Below are positions 1-8,255 of a DNA stretch of 64,000 bases, piece by piece. Below the pieces are notes generated by a model that ran no database searches, was not told the origin of the DNA, and saw only the letters and a list, made by a program, of their open reading frames with translations. The position numbers and the translations under genes are program-made. This DNA is from Pseudoclavibacter sp. AY1H1 (GTDB lineage: Bacteria; Actinomycetota; Actinomycetes; Actinomycetales; Microbacteriaceae). The stretch spans positions 1 to 64,000 of the forward strand of contig NZ_PSXX01000002.1 in the NCBI RefSeq assembly GCF_002931055.1, written 5' to 3'. Positions within the stretch are counted from its first letter, which is position 1; every line of letters starts with the position of its first letter.

Positions 1-288
1 GAAACCGCCACCTGGAACCTCAGCGACTTCTGCAAAAACCATCACATCGTCAAGCACCACACCGCCTGGACCGTCACCCAACACGACGGCGGCACCCTCG
101 AATGGACCACCCCAAGCGGAAAAACCTACACAGACCACCCCAAACCCCACGGCCCCACCTTCACACCCACCGATCAACTCTTCAGACCAGCGGACGAGCA
201 CCCAGGGCCCAACTCGAGTGAGCGCTCGGCCCCTGAAGAAGACCCGCCGCCGCAGCTCGGCCCCGCCTCCAGCGCGCCACCGTTCTGA
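1..288 (+). CDS. HNH endonuclease of the 13E12/DUF222 type, C-terminal fragment
   Basis: The open frame enters from the left edge, so only about 95 C-terminal residues are visible. They begin inside an HNH finger: NLSDFCKNHH, then IVKHHTAW, a DGG turn and a W-T-P-S-G-K-T-Y stretch. This spacing of C, HH and KHH is the usual tail of DUF222/HNH ('13E12 repeat') proteins, which are numerous and repetitive in actinobacterial genomes. These proteins are predicted metal-dependent DNA nickases or nucleases; their biological role is not settled. The last 35 residues are a low-complexity acidic/proline tail. The codons use more A (AAA, ACA, CAA) than the neighbouring genes, which is common in this family. 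Whether the gene is intact upstream cannot be judged here. Confidence 0.8.
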   Translation, partial: ETATWNLSDFCKNHHIVKHHTAWTVTQHDGGTLEWTTPSGKTYTDHPKPHGPTFTPTDQLFRPADEHPGPNSSERSAPEEDPPPQLGPASSAPPF

Positions 289-341
289 CTCGGCGACGCG
301 ACCCCGGGCGACGCGACCCGCGGGCGACGCGCTGCCTCCAC

Positions 342-411
342 GAGGCGCGCTCGCAGAGGTGCGCTCGCAGAGGTGCGCTCGCAGAGGTGCGCTCGCAGAG
401 GTGCGCCCTCG
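342..411. repeat. 14-bp tandem repeat, five units
   Basis: Five head-to-tail copies of the 14-mer GAGGTGCGCTCGCA can be read. The first has one changed base (GAGGCGCGCTCGCA), the next three are identical, and the last diverges into the following palindrome. Just upstream, at about 291-331, shorter GCGACGCG-type repeats occur. The array lies in the non-coding gap between the nuclease fragment and the GH13 gene and probably arose by slippage. Confidence 0.9.
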
Positions 412-436
412 CTCGTGAGACGAGCGAGGGCGCACC
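400..436. terminator. Perfect 17-bp stem with 3-nt loop, putative bidirectional terminator
   Basis: The left arm GGTGCGCCCTCGCTCGT pairs perfectly with ACGAGCGAGGGCGCACC across a GAG loop. It lies between a rightward gene end (288) and a leftward gene end (547), where a shared terminator is expected. There is no U tract, as is common for actinobacterial hairpin terminators. The rest of the 289-546 gap shows only the tandem repeat described separately. Confidence 0.7.
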
Positions 437-546
437 CAAGTGGGAGTCGCGAGTCGCTCCGCGCTGCTCGCTCTCTCCTTCTTGCTACTTCACACTTCCC
501 GCGGCCTACCGTTGGTCGCCGATGGACTCCGGCTACCGAGCCCCGA

Positions 547-2244
547 CTAGGCCGGGCGACGCACCCACGCGGTCGTCTCGCCCGCCAAGTCTGTGCCGCT
601 GTCGAGGTCGCTGCGCAGCAGCACCTCAGCGTCAGCGCCCAGGTCGAACGGCTCGGACCCGAAGTTCGTCACGATCTCCCAGCCGTTCGGGCGGGCGAAG
701 CGAAGCACGTCCGCCCTCCCGCTCGGCAGCCACTCGAGCTCCTCCCCGCTCTGCAGCTCGTGCCGCAGCGCGAGGGCCTTCCGGTAGAGCGCAAGCACCG
801 AACCGGCGTCCTCTTCCTGGAGCTCGACGGCCGACGCGCCGAACCATCCGGGCTGGGGAAGGTGCGCATCCGCTTCCCCGAACCCGAACGATCGACCCTC
901 GGCAACCCAAGGCAGAGGAACACGGCACCCGTCGCGGCCGATGTCGACGCCGGGGTTGCGGAAGAAGGTGGGGTCCTGGCGGTCCGAGTCCGGGATGTCG
1001 GCGACCTCGTGGAGCCCGAGCTCCTCACCCTGGTACAGGTACGCAGAACCGGGCAGCCCGAGCGTGAACAGCGTCGCCGCGCGCGCCCGACGCAGCCCAC
1101 CCTCCGCGTCGAGTACAGGGTGCTCGCCACCCGAGAGCAGCCACTCAGAGCCGTGCTTCACGACCGGGTGCCCCTTCTCGCTGCGCTCCGGATGCGGGAG
1201 TCCGTAGCGCGTCGCGTGACGCACCACGTCGTGGTTCGACAGCACCCACGTGGTCGACGACCCAGAGCGCTCGGCGAGCTCGAGGTTGTCGGTCACGATG
1301 CTCGAGAACTGGCGGGCATCGAAGTCGGCCTCGAGGAGATCGAAGTTGAAGGCCTGCCCGAGCCCCTCCGGGCTCGCGTAGCGCGGGCGGCGATCACGCT
1401 CGACCCAAGCCTCGGCGACGGCCGTCCGCGGTGGGTCGTACGAGTTGAAGACCTTGCGCCACTCGGCGTAGACCTCGTGCACGTCGTCGCGGTCGATGAT
1501 GGGGTGATTGCCGTCGAAGGGCAACGCGTCGAGCACCGCCTTCGACGGCAGCTCGCCGCTGAGGTCCTTCGTCAGCATGTGGGCGACGTCGATGCGGAAG
1601 CCATCAACACCTCGGTCTGACCAGAACCGCAGGGTGTGCAGGAAATCGGCCCGCACCTCGGGGTTCGCCCAGTTGAAGTCGGGCTGCTCGACCGCGAAGT
1701 TGTGGAAGTACCACTGGCCGTCCTCGACACGATGCCAAGCCGGTCCGCCGAACACCGACTCCCAATCCGTGGGCGCCTCCGCCCCGTCCGGCCCATTGCC
1801 GTCGCGGAAGATGTAGCGGTCGCGCTCCGGGGAGCCCGGCCCAGCGGCAAGAGCCGCCTGGAACCACTCGTGCTGGTCGGACGAGTGGTTCGGGACGATG
1901 TCCACGATCACGCGGATCCCGGCCCCGTGCAGGGCCGCGACCATGCGGTCGAAGTCCTCGAGCGTGCCCAGGCGGGGATCCACGTTGCGGTAGTCGGCAA
2001 CGTCGTAGCCGCCGTCGGCGAGCTCAGACGGATAGAAGGGGCTGAGCCAGACGGCGTCGATGCCAAGCGCCTGCAGGTACGGCACCTTCGCGGTGATGCC
2101 CGGCAGGTCGCCGAGCCCGTCGCCGTTGGCGTCCGCGAAGCTGCGCGGATAGATCTGGTAGACCGCCGCCTGACGCCACCAGTTGGCGTCCTGCGGGCGG
2201 GCGCGGGTGAGGACGTCGGTCTCTGCGGAGAAGGTCGAGCTCAT
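547..2244 (-). CDS. GH13 alpha-glucosidase / oligo-1,6-glucosidase family protein
   Basis: This 565-residue protein has no signal peptide and should act in the cytoplasm on imported maltooligosaccharides or isomaltose-type alpha-glucosides. The barrel starts at AVYQIYPRSF (about residues 27-36). VDIVPNHSS (about 114-122) is conserved region I. GVDGFRIDVAH (about 212-222) holds the nucleophile Asp219. VAEAW (about 276-280) holds the acid/base Glu278. WVLSNHD, further on, holds the transition-state Asp. A GAGGAA ribosome site lies 10 nt before the ATG. It is the last gene of the leftward operon binding protein - permease - permease - glucosidase, 118 bp after the second permease, so it probably hydrolyses what that importer brings in. 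The exact linkage specificity cannot be read from sequence. A paralogue lies at 51.8-53.5 kb. Confidence 0.92.
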   Translation of the reverse strand: MSSTFSAETDVLTRARPQDANWWRQAAVYQIYPRSFADANGDGLGDLPGITAKVPYLQALGIDAVWLSPFYPSELADGGYDVADYRNVDPRLGTLEDFDRMVAALHGAGIRVIVDIVPNHSSDQHEWFQAALAAGPGSPERDRYIFRDGNGPDGAEAPTDWESVFGGPAWHRVEDGQWYFHNFAVEQPDFNWANPEVRADFLHTLRFWSDRGVDGFRIDVAHMLTKDLSGELPSKAVLDALPFDGNHPIIDRDDVHEVYAEWRKVFNSYDPPRTAVAEAWVERDRRPRYASPEGLGQAFNFDLLEADFDARQFSSIVTDNLELAERSGSSTTWVLSNHDVVRHATRYGLPHPERSEKGHPVVKHGSEWLLSGGEHPVLDAEGGLRRARAATLFTLGLPGSAYLYQGEELGLHEVADIPDSDRQDPTFFRNPGVDIGRDGCRVPLPWVAEGRSFGFGEADAHLPQPGWFGASAVELQEEDAGSVLALYRKALALRHELQSGEELEWLPSGRADVLRFARPNGWEIVTNFGSEPFDLGADAEVLLRSDLDSGTDLAGETTAWVRRPA

Positions 2245-2362
2245 AGTTGGGTATTCCTCGGGTTGTTGGTGGTCTGTGGCTGAGAAAGGGTTCTGGGTTC
2301 AAGAGGGCTCGCGGTAGGCGCGAGATGCTCCTGTGGAAGCGCGTGCAGCGTCCGCGAAGCGG

Positions 2363-3244
2363 TCATCCCTTGACGGCGCCCTGCGTGACGCCCTCCATGA
2401 CCCACCGCTGCGTGAACAGGTAGGCGATGAGCGCCGGCGCCATCGCCATCAGGTAGGAGGCGAAGGACACGTTGTAGTTGTTGCTGAACTGGGTCTGGAA
2501 GATCTTCTGCACCACGGGCAGGGTCTGCATCGCCGGGTCGGAGATGATGAGCGACGGCATCATGAAGTCGTTCCAGGAGGCGAGGAAGGCGAAGATGCCG
2601 ACCGTCGCGCTCATCGGGGCGAGGAGCGGGAAGATGACCCGCCAGAACGTCTGCCACGTGCTGGCGCCGTCGATGCGGGCGCTCTCCTCGAGCTCGCCCG
2701 GGATCGACCTCAGGAACGCGGTGAAGAGCAGGATCGAGAAGCTGAGCTGGAACATGACGTGGAGGATGATGACGCCGACCGGGTTGTCGAGCCCGAAGAG
2801 TCCGCTCATCTGGATCTGCGGGAGGGCAACAGCCGGGAAGGGCAGGAACATCGCCGCCAGCAGGTAGTAGAAGGAGCCCCGGAAGAACCGGTTGTTCCAG
2901 TTGCGCGTGATGGCGTACGAGGCGAGAGCCGCGAGCAGGATGACGCCCGCGACGGTGCCCGCCGTGATGAACACGGAGACGCTGAACGCCTGCGGGAAGT
3001 TGGTGAGGTTCCAAGCCTCGACGAATCCGTCGAAGCTGAAGGGCGCAGGCAGCGCGAACACGTTGCCGCTGACGGCCTGAGAGGTGGTCTTGAAGGCGGT
3101 CACCACGGTCACGTAGAGCGGGATGAGCACGGTCACGGCGCAGAGGAGCAGGATGATCGTCGTCGACCATCGACCTCGTCCGCCACGGTTCCTGCTCGCC
3201 GGGGCCACTCGTGCGCGGCTGACGATGGGCTGTTGAAGTGCCAT
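2363..3244 (-). CDS. Carbohydrate ABC transporter permease, MalG type
   Basis: The 293-residue inner-membrane subunit of a CUT1 sugar importer starts MALQQPIVSRA. The first transmembrane helix (IILLLCAVTVLIPLYVTVV) follows at about residues 30-48. The cytoplasmic coupling loop appears as ARIDGASTWQTFWRVIFPLLAP, the EAA motif that docks onto the ATPase. The ATG shares one base with the stop codon of the upstream permease (TGATG), so translation is probably coupled. A much longer upstream extension of this frame is antisense-like protein of no family and was rejected. No ATPase gene is present in the cluster; as in many Actinobacteria, a shared MsiK/MalK-like ATPase encoded elsewhere is expected. 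Confidence 0.93.
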   Translation of the reverse strand: MALQQPIVSRARVAPASRNRGGRGRWSTTIILLLCAVTVLIPLYVTVVTAFKTTSQAVSGNVFALPAPFSFDGFVEAWNLTNFPQAFSVSVFITAGTVAGVILLAALASYAITRNWNNRFFRGSFYYLLAAMFLPFPAVALPQIQMSGLFGLDNPVGVIILHVMFQLSFSILLFTAFLRSIPGELEESARIDGASTWQTFWRVIFPLLAPMSATVGIFAFLASWNDFMMPSLIISDPAMQTLPVVQKIFQTQFSNNYNVSFASYLMAMAPALIAYLFTQRWVMEGVTQGAVKG

Positions 3245-4188
3245 CAGAGTTGGTTCTTTCCCTGGGTGAGGCGGAGCTGGAGGAGGGAGATGACGACGAC
3301 GAGGACGAAGAAGAACGTCGCGTTGGCCATCTGGTAGGCGTAGTCGCCGCCGCTGAAGCCGGTGAAGATCGTCATGGCGATGCTTCTGGTCGACGTGCCC
3401 GGGCCGCCGTCCGTGAGGCCGACGATGATGTCGTAGGCGTTGAGGAAGTTCTTGAAGCCGAGGATCACGTTGATGACGACGTAGCCGGCGACGAGCGGCA
3501 GCGTGATTTGCAGCATCTGCTGCCATTTCGAGGCCCCATCGAGGTCGGCCGCCTCGTAGACGTCGCCGGGAACCGCGAGGAGACCGGCGATGTAGATGAG
3601 CAGCGTGCCGGGGATCGCCTGCCAGGCCGTCACGATGACGATGCCGATCCACGCGAGGTTCGGGTTCGCGAGGATGCTCTCCGACAGCCACGGGATGTTC
3701 AGACTCTGCCCGAGCGCCGGCACGGCGTTGGAGAACAGGAAGTTGAACACGAACGCGATGACGATGCCCGAGATGACCATGGGGATAACGAACACGGTGC
3801 GCAGCGGAGCCTTGAGGCGGATACGCGCGACGAGGCCGATCGCGAGGAGGAACGCGAGCACGTTGACGAGGATCACCGTGACGGCCGCGAAGCCCATCGT
3901 GAACCCGTAGCTCTGCCAGATGGCGGGGTCGCCGAACATGGCGATGTAGTTGGTGACGCCGACGAAGTTCCATTCGCCGAAGCCGATGGAGTTCGTGAAG
4001 CTGAAGAAGATGCCGATGACGGCGGGGATGGTGATGGCGATCGTGAAGAGCACGAGCGTCGGGACGAGGAAGAGGTAGTGGACGCGGTCGATGCGACGTG
4101 AGCTTCGCGGCCTGATCTTCTTGCCTTCGCGGGCGGCTTCCTCGGTGCGGATCGCCTCCGTGGTGGTTGCCTCGATGGTGGTCGACAT
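3244..4188 (-). CDS. Carbohydrate ABC transporter permease, MalF type
   Basis: This is the partner permease of the CUT1 importer, about 314 residues. It has a charged N-terminal stretch, then transmembrane helices beginning at VHYLFLVPTLVLFTIAI, and an EAA loop (AADLDGASKWQQMLQITLPLV). I chose the ATG at 4188 because GGAG lies 6 nt upstream. An alternative ATG at 4233 would add 15 residues (MTASPTRSRTGPETP) and overlap the binding-protein stop as ATGA, but it has no clear ribosome site. It lies between the binding protein and the MalG-type subunit in one operon. Confidence 0.9.
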   Translation of the reverse strand: MSTTIEATTTEAIRTEEAAREGKKIRPRSSRRIDRVHYLFLVPTLVLFTIAITIPAVIGIFFSFTNSIGFGEWNFVGVTNYIAMFGDPAIWQSYGFTMGFAAVTVILVNVLAFLLAIGLVARIRLKAPLRTVFVIPMVISGIVIAFVFNFLFSNAVPALGQSLNIPWLSESILANPNLAWIGIVIVTAWQAIPGTLLIYIAGLLAVPGDVYEAADLDGASKWQQMLQITLPLVAGYVVINVILGFKNFLNAYDIIVGLTDGGPGTSTRSIAMTIFTGFSGGDYAYQMANATFFFVLVVVISLLQLRLTQGKNQL

Positions 4189-4229
4189 TGGTGTCTCCGG
4201 TCCGGTTCTTGATCGAGTTGGGCTGGCCG

Positions 4230-5510
4230 TCATTGGCGCAGCGCGAGGCGGGCCCAGTCGGCGTCGAGCGTGCTGAGCGTCGAGTCGACGCTCGCTCCCC
4301 CGGTGACGAGTCCCTGCATGTAGTTCTCGGTGGGGATCGTCAGCGGGATCGCCTTCGACGGCCCCTGGTAGAAGGCGGCGTTCTCGTAGTAGGGCTGGAG
4401 TTCGACGAGCCGCGGGTCGGTGACCGGGTCGGCGTCGACGGTCGTGCCGAAGCCGAGCTGGGCCGCGTTGTAGGCGTTGATGACCTCCGGCTGGAAGAGG
4501 TACTGGAGGAACTCGCGCGCCTCCTCCTTGTGCTTGGAGGCCTCCGGGATCCAGGCCGCGAGGTCGATGTTGACGCGCACCTCACGGTCGTCGGCGTTCT
4601 CCGTCATCGGGAGGGGGAACATGCCGAGGTTCGCGTCCGGGTTGGTCTTGGCGATCTCGCCGAGCACCCACGGGCCCTGCAGGTACATGGCCGCCTTGCC
4701 CTCGGCAAAGGCCACGTTGCCATCGCCGTAGCCCCGGCTGCCCGCATCCGCGTTCGTGTAGGTGCTCGCGAGCTCCGTCATCCGCGTGACCGGGTCGGTC
4801 ATGGTCGACTCGAACGAGACGGGCGAGTCCGGTCCGACGTCGGTGCCGAGCTTGTTGAGCTCGTCGTAGAAGCCCGCGACGTCGATGGAGCCGCCGACCG
4901 TGTAGTCGAACCATCCCTGGCTCACCGTCCACGGGTCCTTGAAGGTGGCGTAGAACGGGTCGACGCCGGCCGCCTTGAGCTGATCGCAGACCTCGATGAG
5001 CTCGCTGTAGGTGGTCGGCACCTCGAGGCCCTGCTCCTCGAAGATGTCCTTGTTGTAGATGACGGATGCGGCCATGACGGAGTAGGGCAGCACGCTCGTG
5101 CGCCCCGGGTAGCTGGCGTACTGGTCGACGAGGCCCTGGATCTCCGGGAGGATGCGGTCGGCCTCGGGCAGGTCGGACAGGTCTGAGAGCGCGCCGCGTT
5201 CCATGAAGCGGGCCATCTCCATGTTGTAGTTGAGGAGCCCCAGGTCCGGCGGGTTGCCGCGAAGGAACCCGGCCTGCAGGTTGGAGGAGGTGTCGAGGAC
5301 GACTCGCACCTCGCTCTGCGAGGAGTTGTAGTCCTGGATGAGCTCTCGGAAGTACGGGATGGCTTCCGGCTTGCTGAGGAAGAAGCGCACCTCGGTGGGC
5401 CCTGTGCTGGTGCAGGCTGCGAGTCCTGAGCCGGCGAGCGCGATCACGAGCGCGGCGACAAGCGCACGCAGCAGGGCGCGGGGCCGGAAGCGTTTCGAAG
5501 GTGTTGGCAC
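4230..5510 (-). CDS. Sugar ABC transporter substrate-binding lipoprotein
   Basis: This 426-residue extracellular solute-binding protein (family 1) captures the sugar outside the cell and delivers it to the two permeases. Residues 1-33 form an arginine-rich n-region, a hydrophobic core (ALVAALVIALAGSG) and the lipobox LAAC, so Cys32 or so becomes the lipidated N-terminus. The GTG start has an AAGGGA ribosome site about 9 nt upstream. It is the first gene of the leftward operon, and its promoter shares an intergenic region with the divergent ROK regulator and a symmetric operator candidate at 5572-5592. The other genes suggest an alpha-glucoside ligand; this is inference from the co-transcribed GH13 enzyme. 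Confidence 0.92.
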   Translation of the reverse strand: MPTPSKRFRPRALLRALVAALVIALAGSGLAACTSTGPTEVRFFLSKPEAIPYFRELIQDYNSSQSEVRVVLDTSSNLQAGFLRGNPPDLGLLNYNMEMARFMERGALSDLSDLPEADRILPEIQGLVDQYASYPGRTSVLPYSVMAASVIYNKDIFEEQGLEVPTTYSELIEVCDQLKAAGVDPFYATFKDPWTVSQGWFDYTVGGSIDVAGFYDELNKLGTDVGPDSPVSFESTMTDPVTRMTELASTYTNADAGSRGYGDGNVAFAEGKAAMYLQGPWVLGEIAKTNPDANLGMFPLPMTENADDREVRVNIDLAAWIPEASKHKEEAREFLQYLFQPEVINAYNAAQLGFGTTVDADPVTDPRLVELQPYYENAAFYQGPSKAIPLTIPTENYMQGLVTGGASVDSTLSTLDADWARLALRQ

Positions 5511-5571
5511 GTCGTTGTCCCTTGGGCTGAGCTGGCCGCTGCGGACGCTGGCCAGACATTGAAACGAACAC

Positions 5572-5592
5572 TAAATTTTGTGTCTAAATTTA
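5572..5592. promoter_or_regulatory. Candidate ROK operator between divergent sugar genes
   Basis: A perfect inverted repeat TAAATTT-N7-AAATTTA sits in the 127-bp gap between the leftward binding-protein gene and the rightward ROK regulator. It is conspicuously AT-rich in a very GC-rich context. ROK repressors typically bind such AT-rich dyads near their own promoter and that of the neighbouring sugar operon. A TAATGT -10-like box for the regulator lies downstream at 5603-5608, so a bound protein would cover the region upstream of it. Confidence 0.65.
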
Positions 5593-5637
5593 CTGCTGGA
5601 GGTAATGTAAACCCACGGCCAGCGAAAGGTCAACACC

Positions 5638-6828
5638 GTGTTCAGCCTTCCCAGCACCCCACCTCCCCTGAAGCGCACCAACCTGCAGCTGCTGCTCGAG
5701 TACGCCTGGAGCTCCGAGGCATTCACCGCGACGGATGCCATGAGCATCGGCCTCACGAGGTCGACCATCATCGACCTCCTCGACGAGCTCGCCTCGTGTG
5801 GGCTCATCACCGAGCTCCCCAACTCGCGACAGGACGGCAGCTATCAGAAGGGGCGACCCGCGCGCCGCTTCGAGTTCGCGGCGGACGCGGGAGTCGTCGT
5901 CGGCGTCGACGCCGGACGCGAGCATCTGACGACAACCGTGTCGAACCTGCGCGGCTCGACGATCAGCACCGGCCAGGTCGAGGTCGACCCGGAGGCCGAC
6001 TCCCCCGAGACGAGGCGGGATCTCCTGCGCCGGGTCGTCACCGACCAGCTCGGCGTGACCGGGCACGCCTTCGAGGAGGTCGCGGCGATCTGCATCGGCG
6101 TCCCAGCGCCCGTCGACGCGCGCGGCACCTCCCCCACGCACGTCGACAGGTTCTGGCAGCGCACCAACCCGGACTTCGTGACGGTCTTCGAGGAGCAGAT
6201 CCCGATCATCCGCGTCGAGAACGACGCCCTGCTCGCCGCCGTCGCGGAGGGCAGCGTGGGTGGAGGCGTCGGGAGCAGCGACTTCGTGACCTTCCTGAGC
6301 GGCGAACGCTTCGGTGCGGGCATCGTCGTCGATGGGCGACTGCTCCGTGGCGCCCACGGCGGGGTCGGCGAGATGCTCGGCCTCGACCTCGTGGTCGGCG
6401 CGGGAGGCGTCGACGGCCTCGGGCTGCGCGCGGCGCGGCTCGCCAGGGCGGCCGTCGCCGACGGGAACGTGCTGCCCGGGAGCGCACTCCTGCGGGTGGG
6501 GCCGGAGCAGATCGACGGCAAGCTCGTGCTCGAAGCGGCCAGGGACGGAGACCCGGACGCTCGTCGGGTCGTCACGGAAGTCGGCGGAGTGCTGGCCCGC
6601 ATCGTCGGCCTCGTCGCAAGCCTCTTCGACCCCGAGCGGGTCATCATCGCGGGAGGCGTCGCGCCGGGCGCCGACGGCATCATCGCGGCGGCCCGGGAGG
6701 AACTCCCCGCGCTCCTGCACCTGCCCGTGCCGCAACTCGTGCGCTCAGAGCTCGGTGCCGGTGTCGTGTCGATCGGCGCCGTGCAGCACGCCCTCAGCTC
6801 CGTGAGGGGCAGCATCCTCGACCTCTGA
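5638..6828 (+). CDS. ROK family transcriptional regulator
   Basis: This 396-residue protein has an N-terminal winged helix (about residues 10-75, with LTRSTIIDLLDELASCGLI as the helix-turn-helix) followed by a ROK sugar-kinase-like domain. VVVGVDAGREHLTTTV is the first phosphate-binding strand, and IIAGGVAPGADGII lies near the C-terminus. The classical ROK zinc motif (GHxxxxxxGxxCxCGxxGCxE) is missing: the corresponding stretch GGVGEMLGLDLVVGAGGVDG has neither the histidine nor the cysteines. It probably senses a sugar and represses the divergent alpha-glucoside operon. The GTG start is supported by AAAGGT 9 nt upstream. Kinase activity is unlikely. Confidence 0.9.
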   Translation: MFSLPSTPPPLKRTNLQLLLEYAWSSEAFTATDAMSIGLTRSTIIDLLDELASCGLITELPNSRQDGSYQKGRPARRFEFAADAGVVVGVDAGREHLTTTVSNLRGSTISTGQVEVDPEADSPETRRDLLRRVVTDQLGVTGHAFEEVAAICIGVPAPVDARGTSPTHVDRFWQRTNPDFVTVFEEQIPIIRVENDALLAAVAEGSVGGGVGSSDFVTFLSGERFGAGIVVDGRLLRGAHGGVGEMLGLDLVVGAGGVDGLGLRAARLARAAVADGNVLPGSALLRVGPEQIDGKLVLEAARDGDPDARRVVTEVGGVLARIVGLVASLFDPERVIIAGGVAPGADGIIAAAREELPALLHLPVPQLVRSELGAGVVSIGAVQHALSSVRGSILDL

Positions 6829-6884
6829 ACGAGGAGCTCCCCGAACGAGGACTCCCTTAACGCGGGCCGCCTGAGCGCGCAACA

Positions 6885-6909
6885 CGCCCGCACGGAATGC
6901 GAGCGGGCG
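6885..6909 (+). terminator. Weak hairpin after the ROK gene
   Basis: CGCCCGC pairs with GCGGGCG across an 11-nt loop, 56 bp after the ROK stop codon and upstream of the next gene. The stem is short and has no U tract, so termination is only plausible. Confidence 0.35.
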
Positions 6910-6971
6910 GGCCGCTGTTCGATCTGTGGGGCCGCGCATGAGCGGGTCCCGCGATCCGAAAGGCAGTCCCA

Positions 6972-8045
6972 GTGGACCTCTTCTCCCCCTTGACTCTCGG
7001 CGACATCGAGCTCGCCAACCGTGTCGTCATGGCGCCACTGACCCGCACCCGCGCAGACGCTGCAGGCGTGCCGGGTGAGCTCGTCGCGGAGCACTACGCG
7101 CAGCGCGCGAGCCTTGGCCTGATCATCACCGAGGGCACCTACCCGAGCGCCGAGTCGCGCGCCTACCCGGGCCAGCCCGGCATCGTCACCCCCGAACAGG
7201 CCGAGGGCTGGCGCCGAGTCGCCGAGGCCGTGCACGCCCGCGGCGGGCGCATCGTGATGCAGCTCATGAATGGCGGCCGCGTCTCGCACACCGAGATCAC
7301 GGGCACCGACCGGATCGTCGCTCCGAGCGCCATCGCGATCGACGGCGAGGTGCGCACCCCGAACGGGAAGCTCCCCTACCCGGTTCCGCACGCACTCACG
7401 ACGGCTGAGCTCGCCGAGGTCCGCGAGGAGTTCGTGGATGCCGCCAGGCGCGCCATCGAGGCCGGCCTCGACGGCGTCGAGATCCACGGCGCGAACGGCT
7501 ACCTCCTGCACGAGTTCCTCTCGCCCGTATCGAACCAGCGCACCGACGAGTACGGCGGCTCGCCTGCGGCCCGCGCCCGGTTCGTCGTCGAGGTGACGGC
7601 AGCCGTCGCGGAGGCGATCGGCGCGGGACGCGTCGGCGTGCGCCTGTCGCCCGCCCACAACATCCAGGACGTCGTCGAGACGGACGAGACTGACGTGCGC
7701 GCAACCTACGACGCGGTGGCCGATGGCCTCGCCCCACTCGGCCTCGCGTACCTGAGCGTGCTGCACGCCGACCCGGAAGGCGCGCTGGTGCAGGACCTGC
7801 GGGCCCGCTTCGGGGGCGCCTTCATCGCGAACAGCGGCTTCAGCAGCGTCACGACCCGCGAGGAGGCCCTCAACCTCGTCGGCCAGGGCAACGCGGATGC
7901 GGTGGCCGTCGGCCGCCTCGCGATCGCGAACCCCGACCTCGTCGAGCGCTGGCAGGGCGACCACCCCGAAAACGAGCCGAACCCGGCGACCTTCTACGGC
8001 GAAGGGGCGGTCGGCTACACCGACTACCCGCGGCTCTCCGCGTAA
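6972..8045 (+). CDS. Alkene reductase, Old Yellow Enzyme family (NADH:flavin oxidoreductase)
   Basis: This 357-residue FMN-dependent TIM-barrel enzyme should reduce activated C=C bonds of enones, or nitro groups and nitrate esters, with NAD(P)H. It opens LFSPLTLGDIELANRVVMAPLTRTRA, typical of NemA/OYE. It contains MQLMNGGRVSH (the active-site and flavin region of the barrel), GVEIHGANGYLLHEFLSP with the catalytic HGANGY motif, and a C-terminal AVGRLAIANPDLVERW phosphate-binding segment. The GTG start is preceded by GAAAGG. It stands alone between the ROK gene and a strong terminator, so a direct role in sugar use is not indicated. Confidence 0.92.
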   Translation: MDLFSPLTLGDIELANRVVMAPLTRTRADAAGVPGELVAEHYAQRASLGLIITEGTYPSAESRAYPGQPGIVTPEQAEGWRRVAEAVHARGGRIVMQLMNGGRVSHTEITGTDRIVAPSAIAIDGEVRTPNGKLPYPVPHALTTAELAEVREEFVDAARRAIEAGLDGVEIHGANGYLLHEFLSPVSNQRTDEYGGSPAARARFVVEVTAAVAEAIGAGRVGVRLSPAHNIQDVVETDETDVRATYDAVADGLAPLGLAYLSVLHADPEGALVQDLRARFGGAFIANSGFSSVTTREEALNLVGQGNADAVAVGRLAIANPDLVERWQGDHPENEPNPATFYGEGAVGYTDYPRLSA

Positions 8046-8100
8046 CCCGCGCAGCCCAGCGAGGCGCGCGCCACCCTGCCAGAACGGCAGGACGGCAGCT

Positions 8101-8145
8101 CGCGCACGACGCCACCCGAATGATCTAGGGGTGGCGTCGTGCGCG
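8101..8145. terminator. Strong hairpin terminator after the alkene reductase gene
   Basis: A 17-bp perfect stem (left arm begins CGCGCACGACGCCACCC) closes an 11-nt loop, 55 bp after the stop codon and before the LacI promoter. It insulates the two transcription units. Confidence 0.8.
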
Positions 8146-8190
8146 GCTCGATCACGCACCGATGTCCTGCGTCGTTGCTCCACACCGCCA

Positions 8191-8234
8191 TTGCGGATCT
8201 CCGCCCCCGTGCTAGCATGCGTTATACGATTAAC
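8191..8234 (+). promoter_or_regulatory. lacI-type operon promoter with operator over the start site
   Basis: A -35-like TTGCGG (8191-8196) and a -10-like TAGCAT (8213-8218) are separated by 16 bp, which places the transcription start near 8225. The 14-mer GTTATACGATTAAC (8221-8234) overlaps that start. It is a near-palindrome with a central CG, the hallmark of LacI-family operators, with matching GTTA/TAAC ends. The same half-site recurs at 9394. Repression by the product of the next gene is the natural reading. Confidence 0.65.
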
Positions 8235-8255
8235 TGATCCACGAGGAGGTGGGCA

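Noticed and set aside
5844-8183. A 779-codon leftward frame opposite the ROK and alkene reductase genes
   Set aside because: It crosses the intergenic region and terminator between two well-supported genes and resembles no protein.
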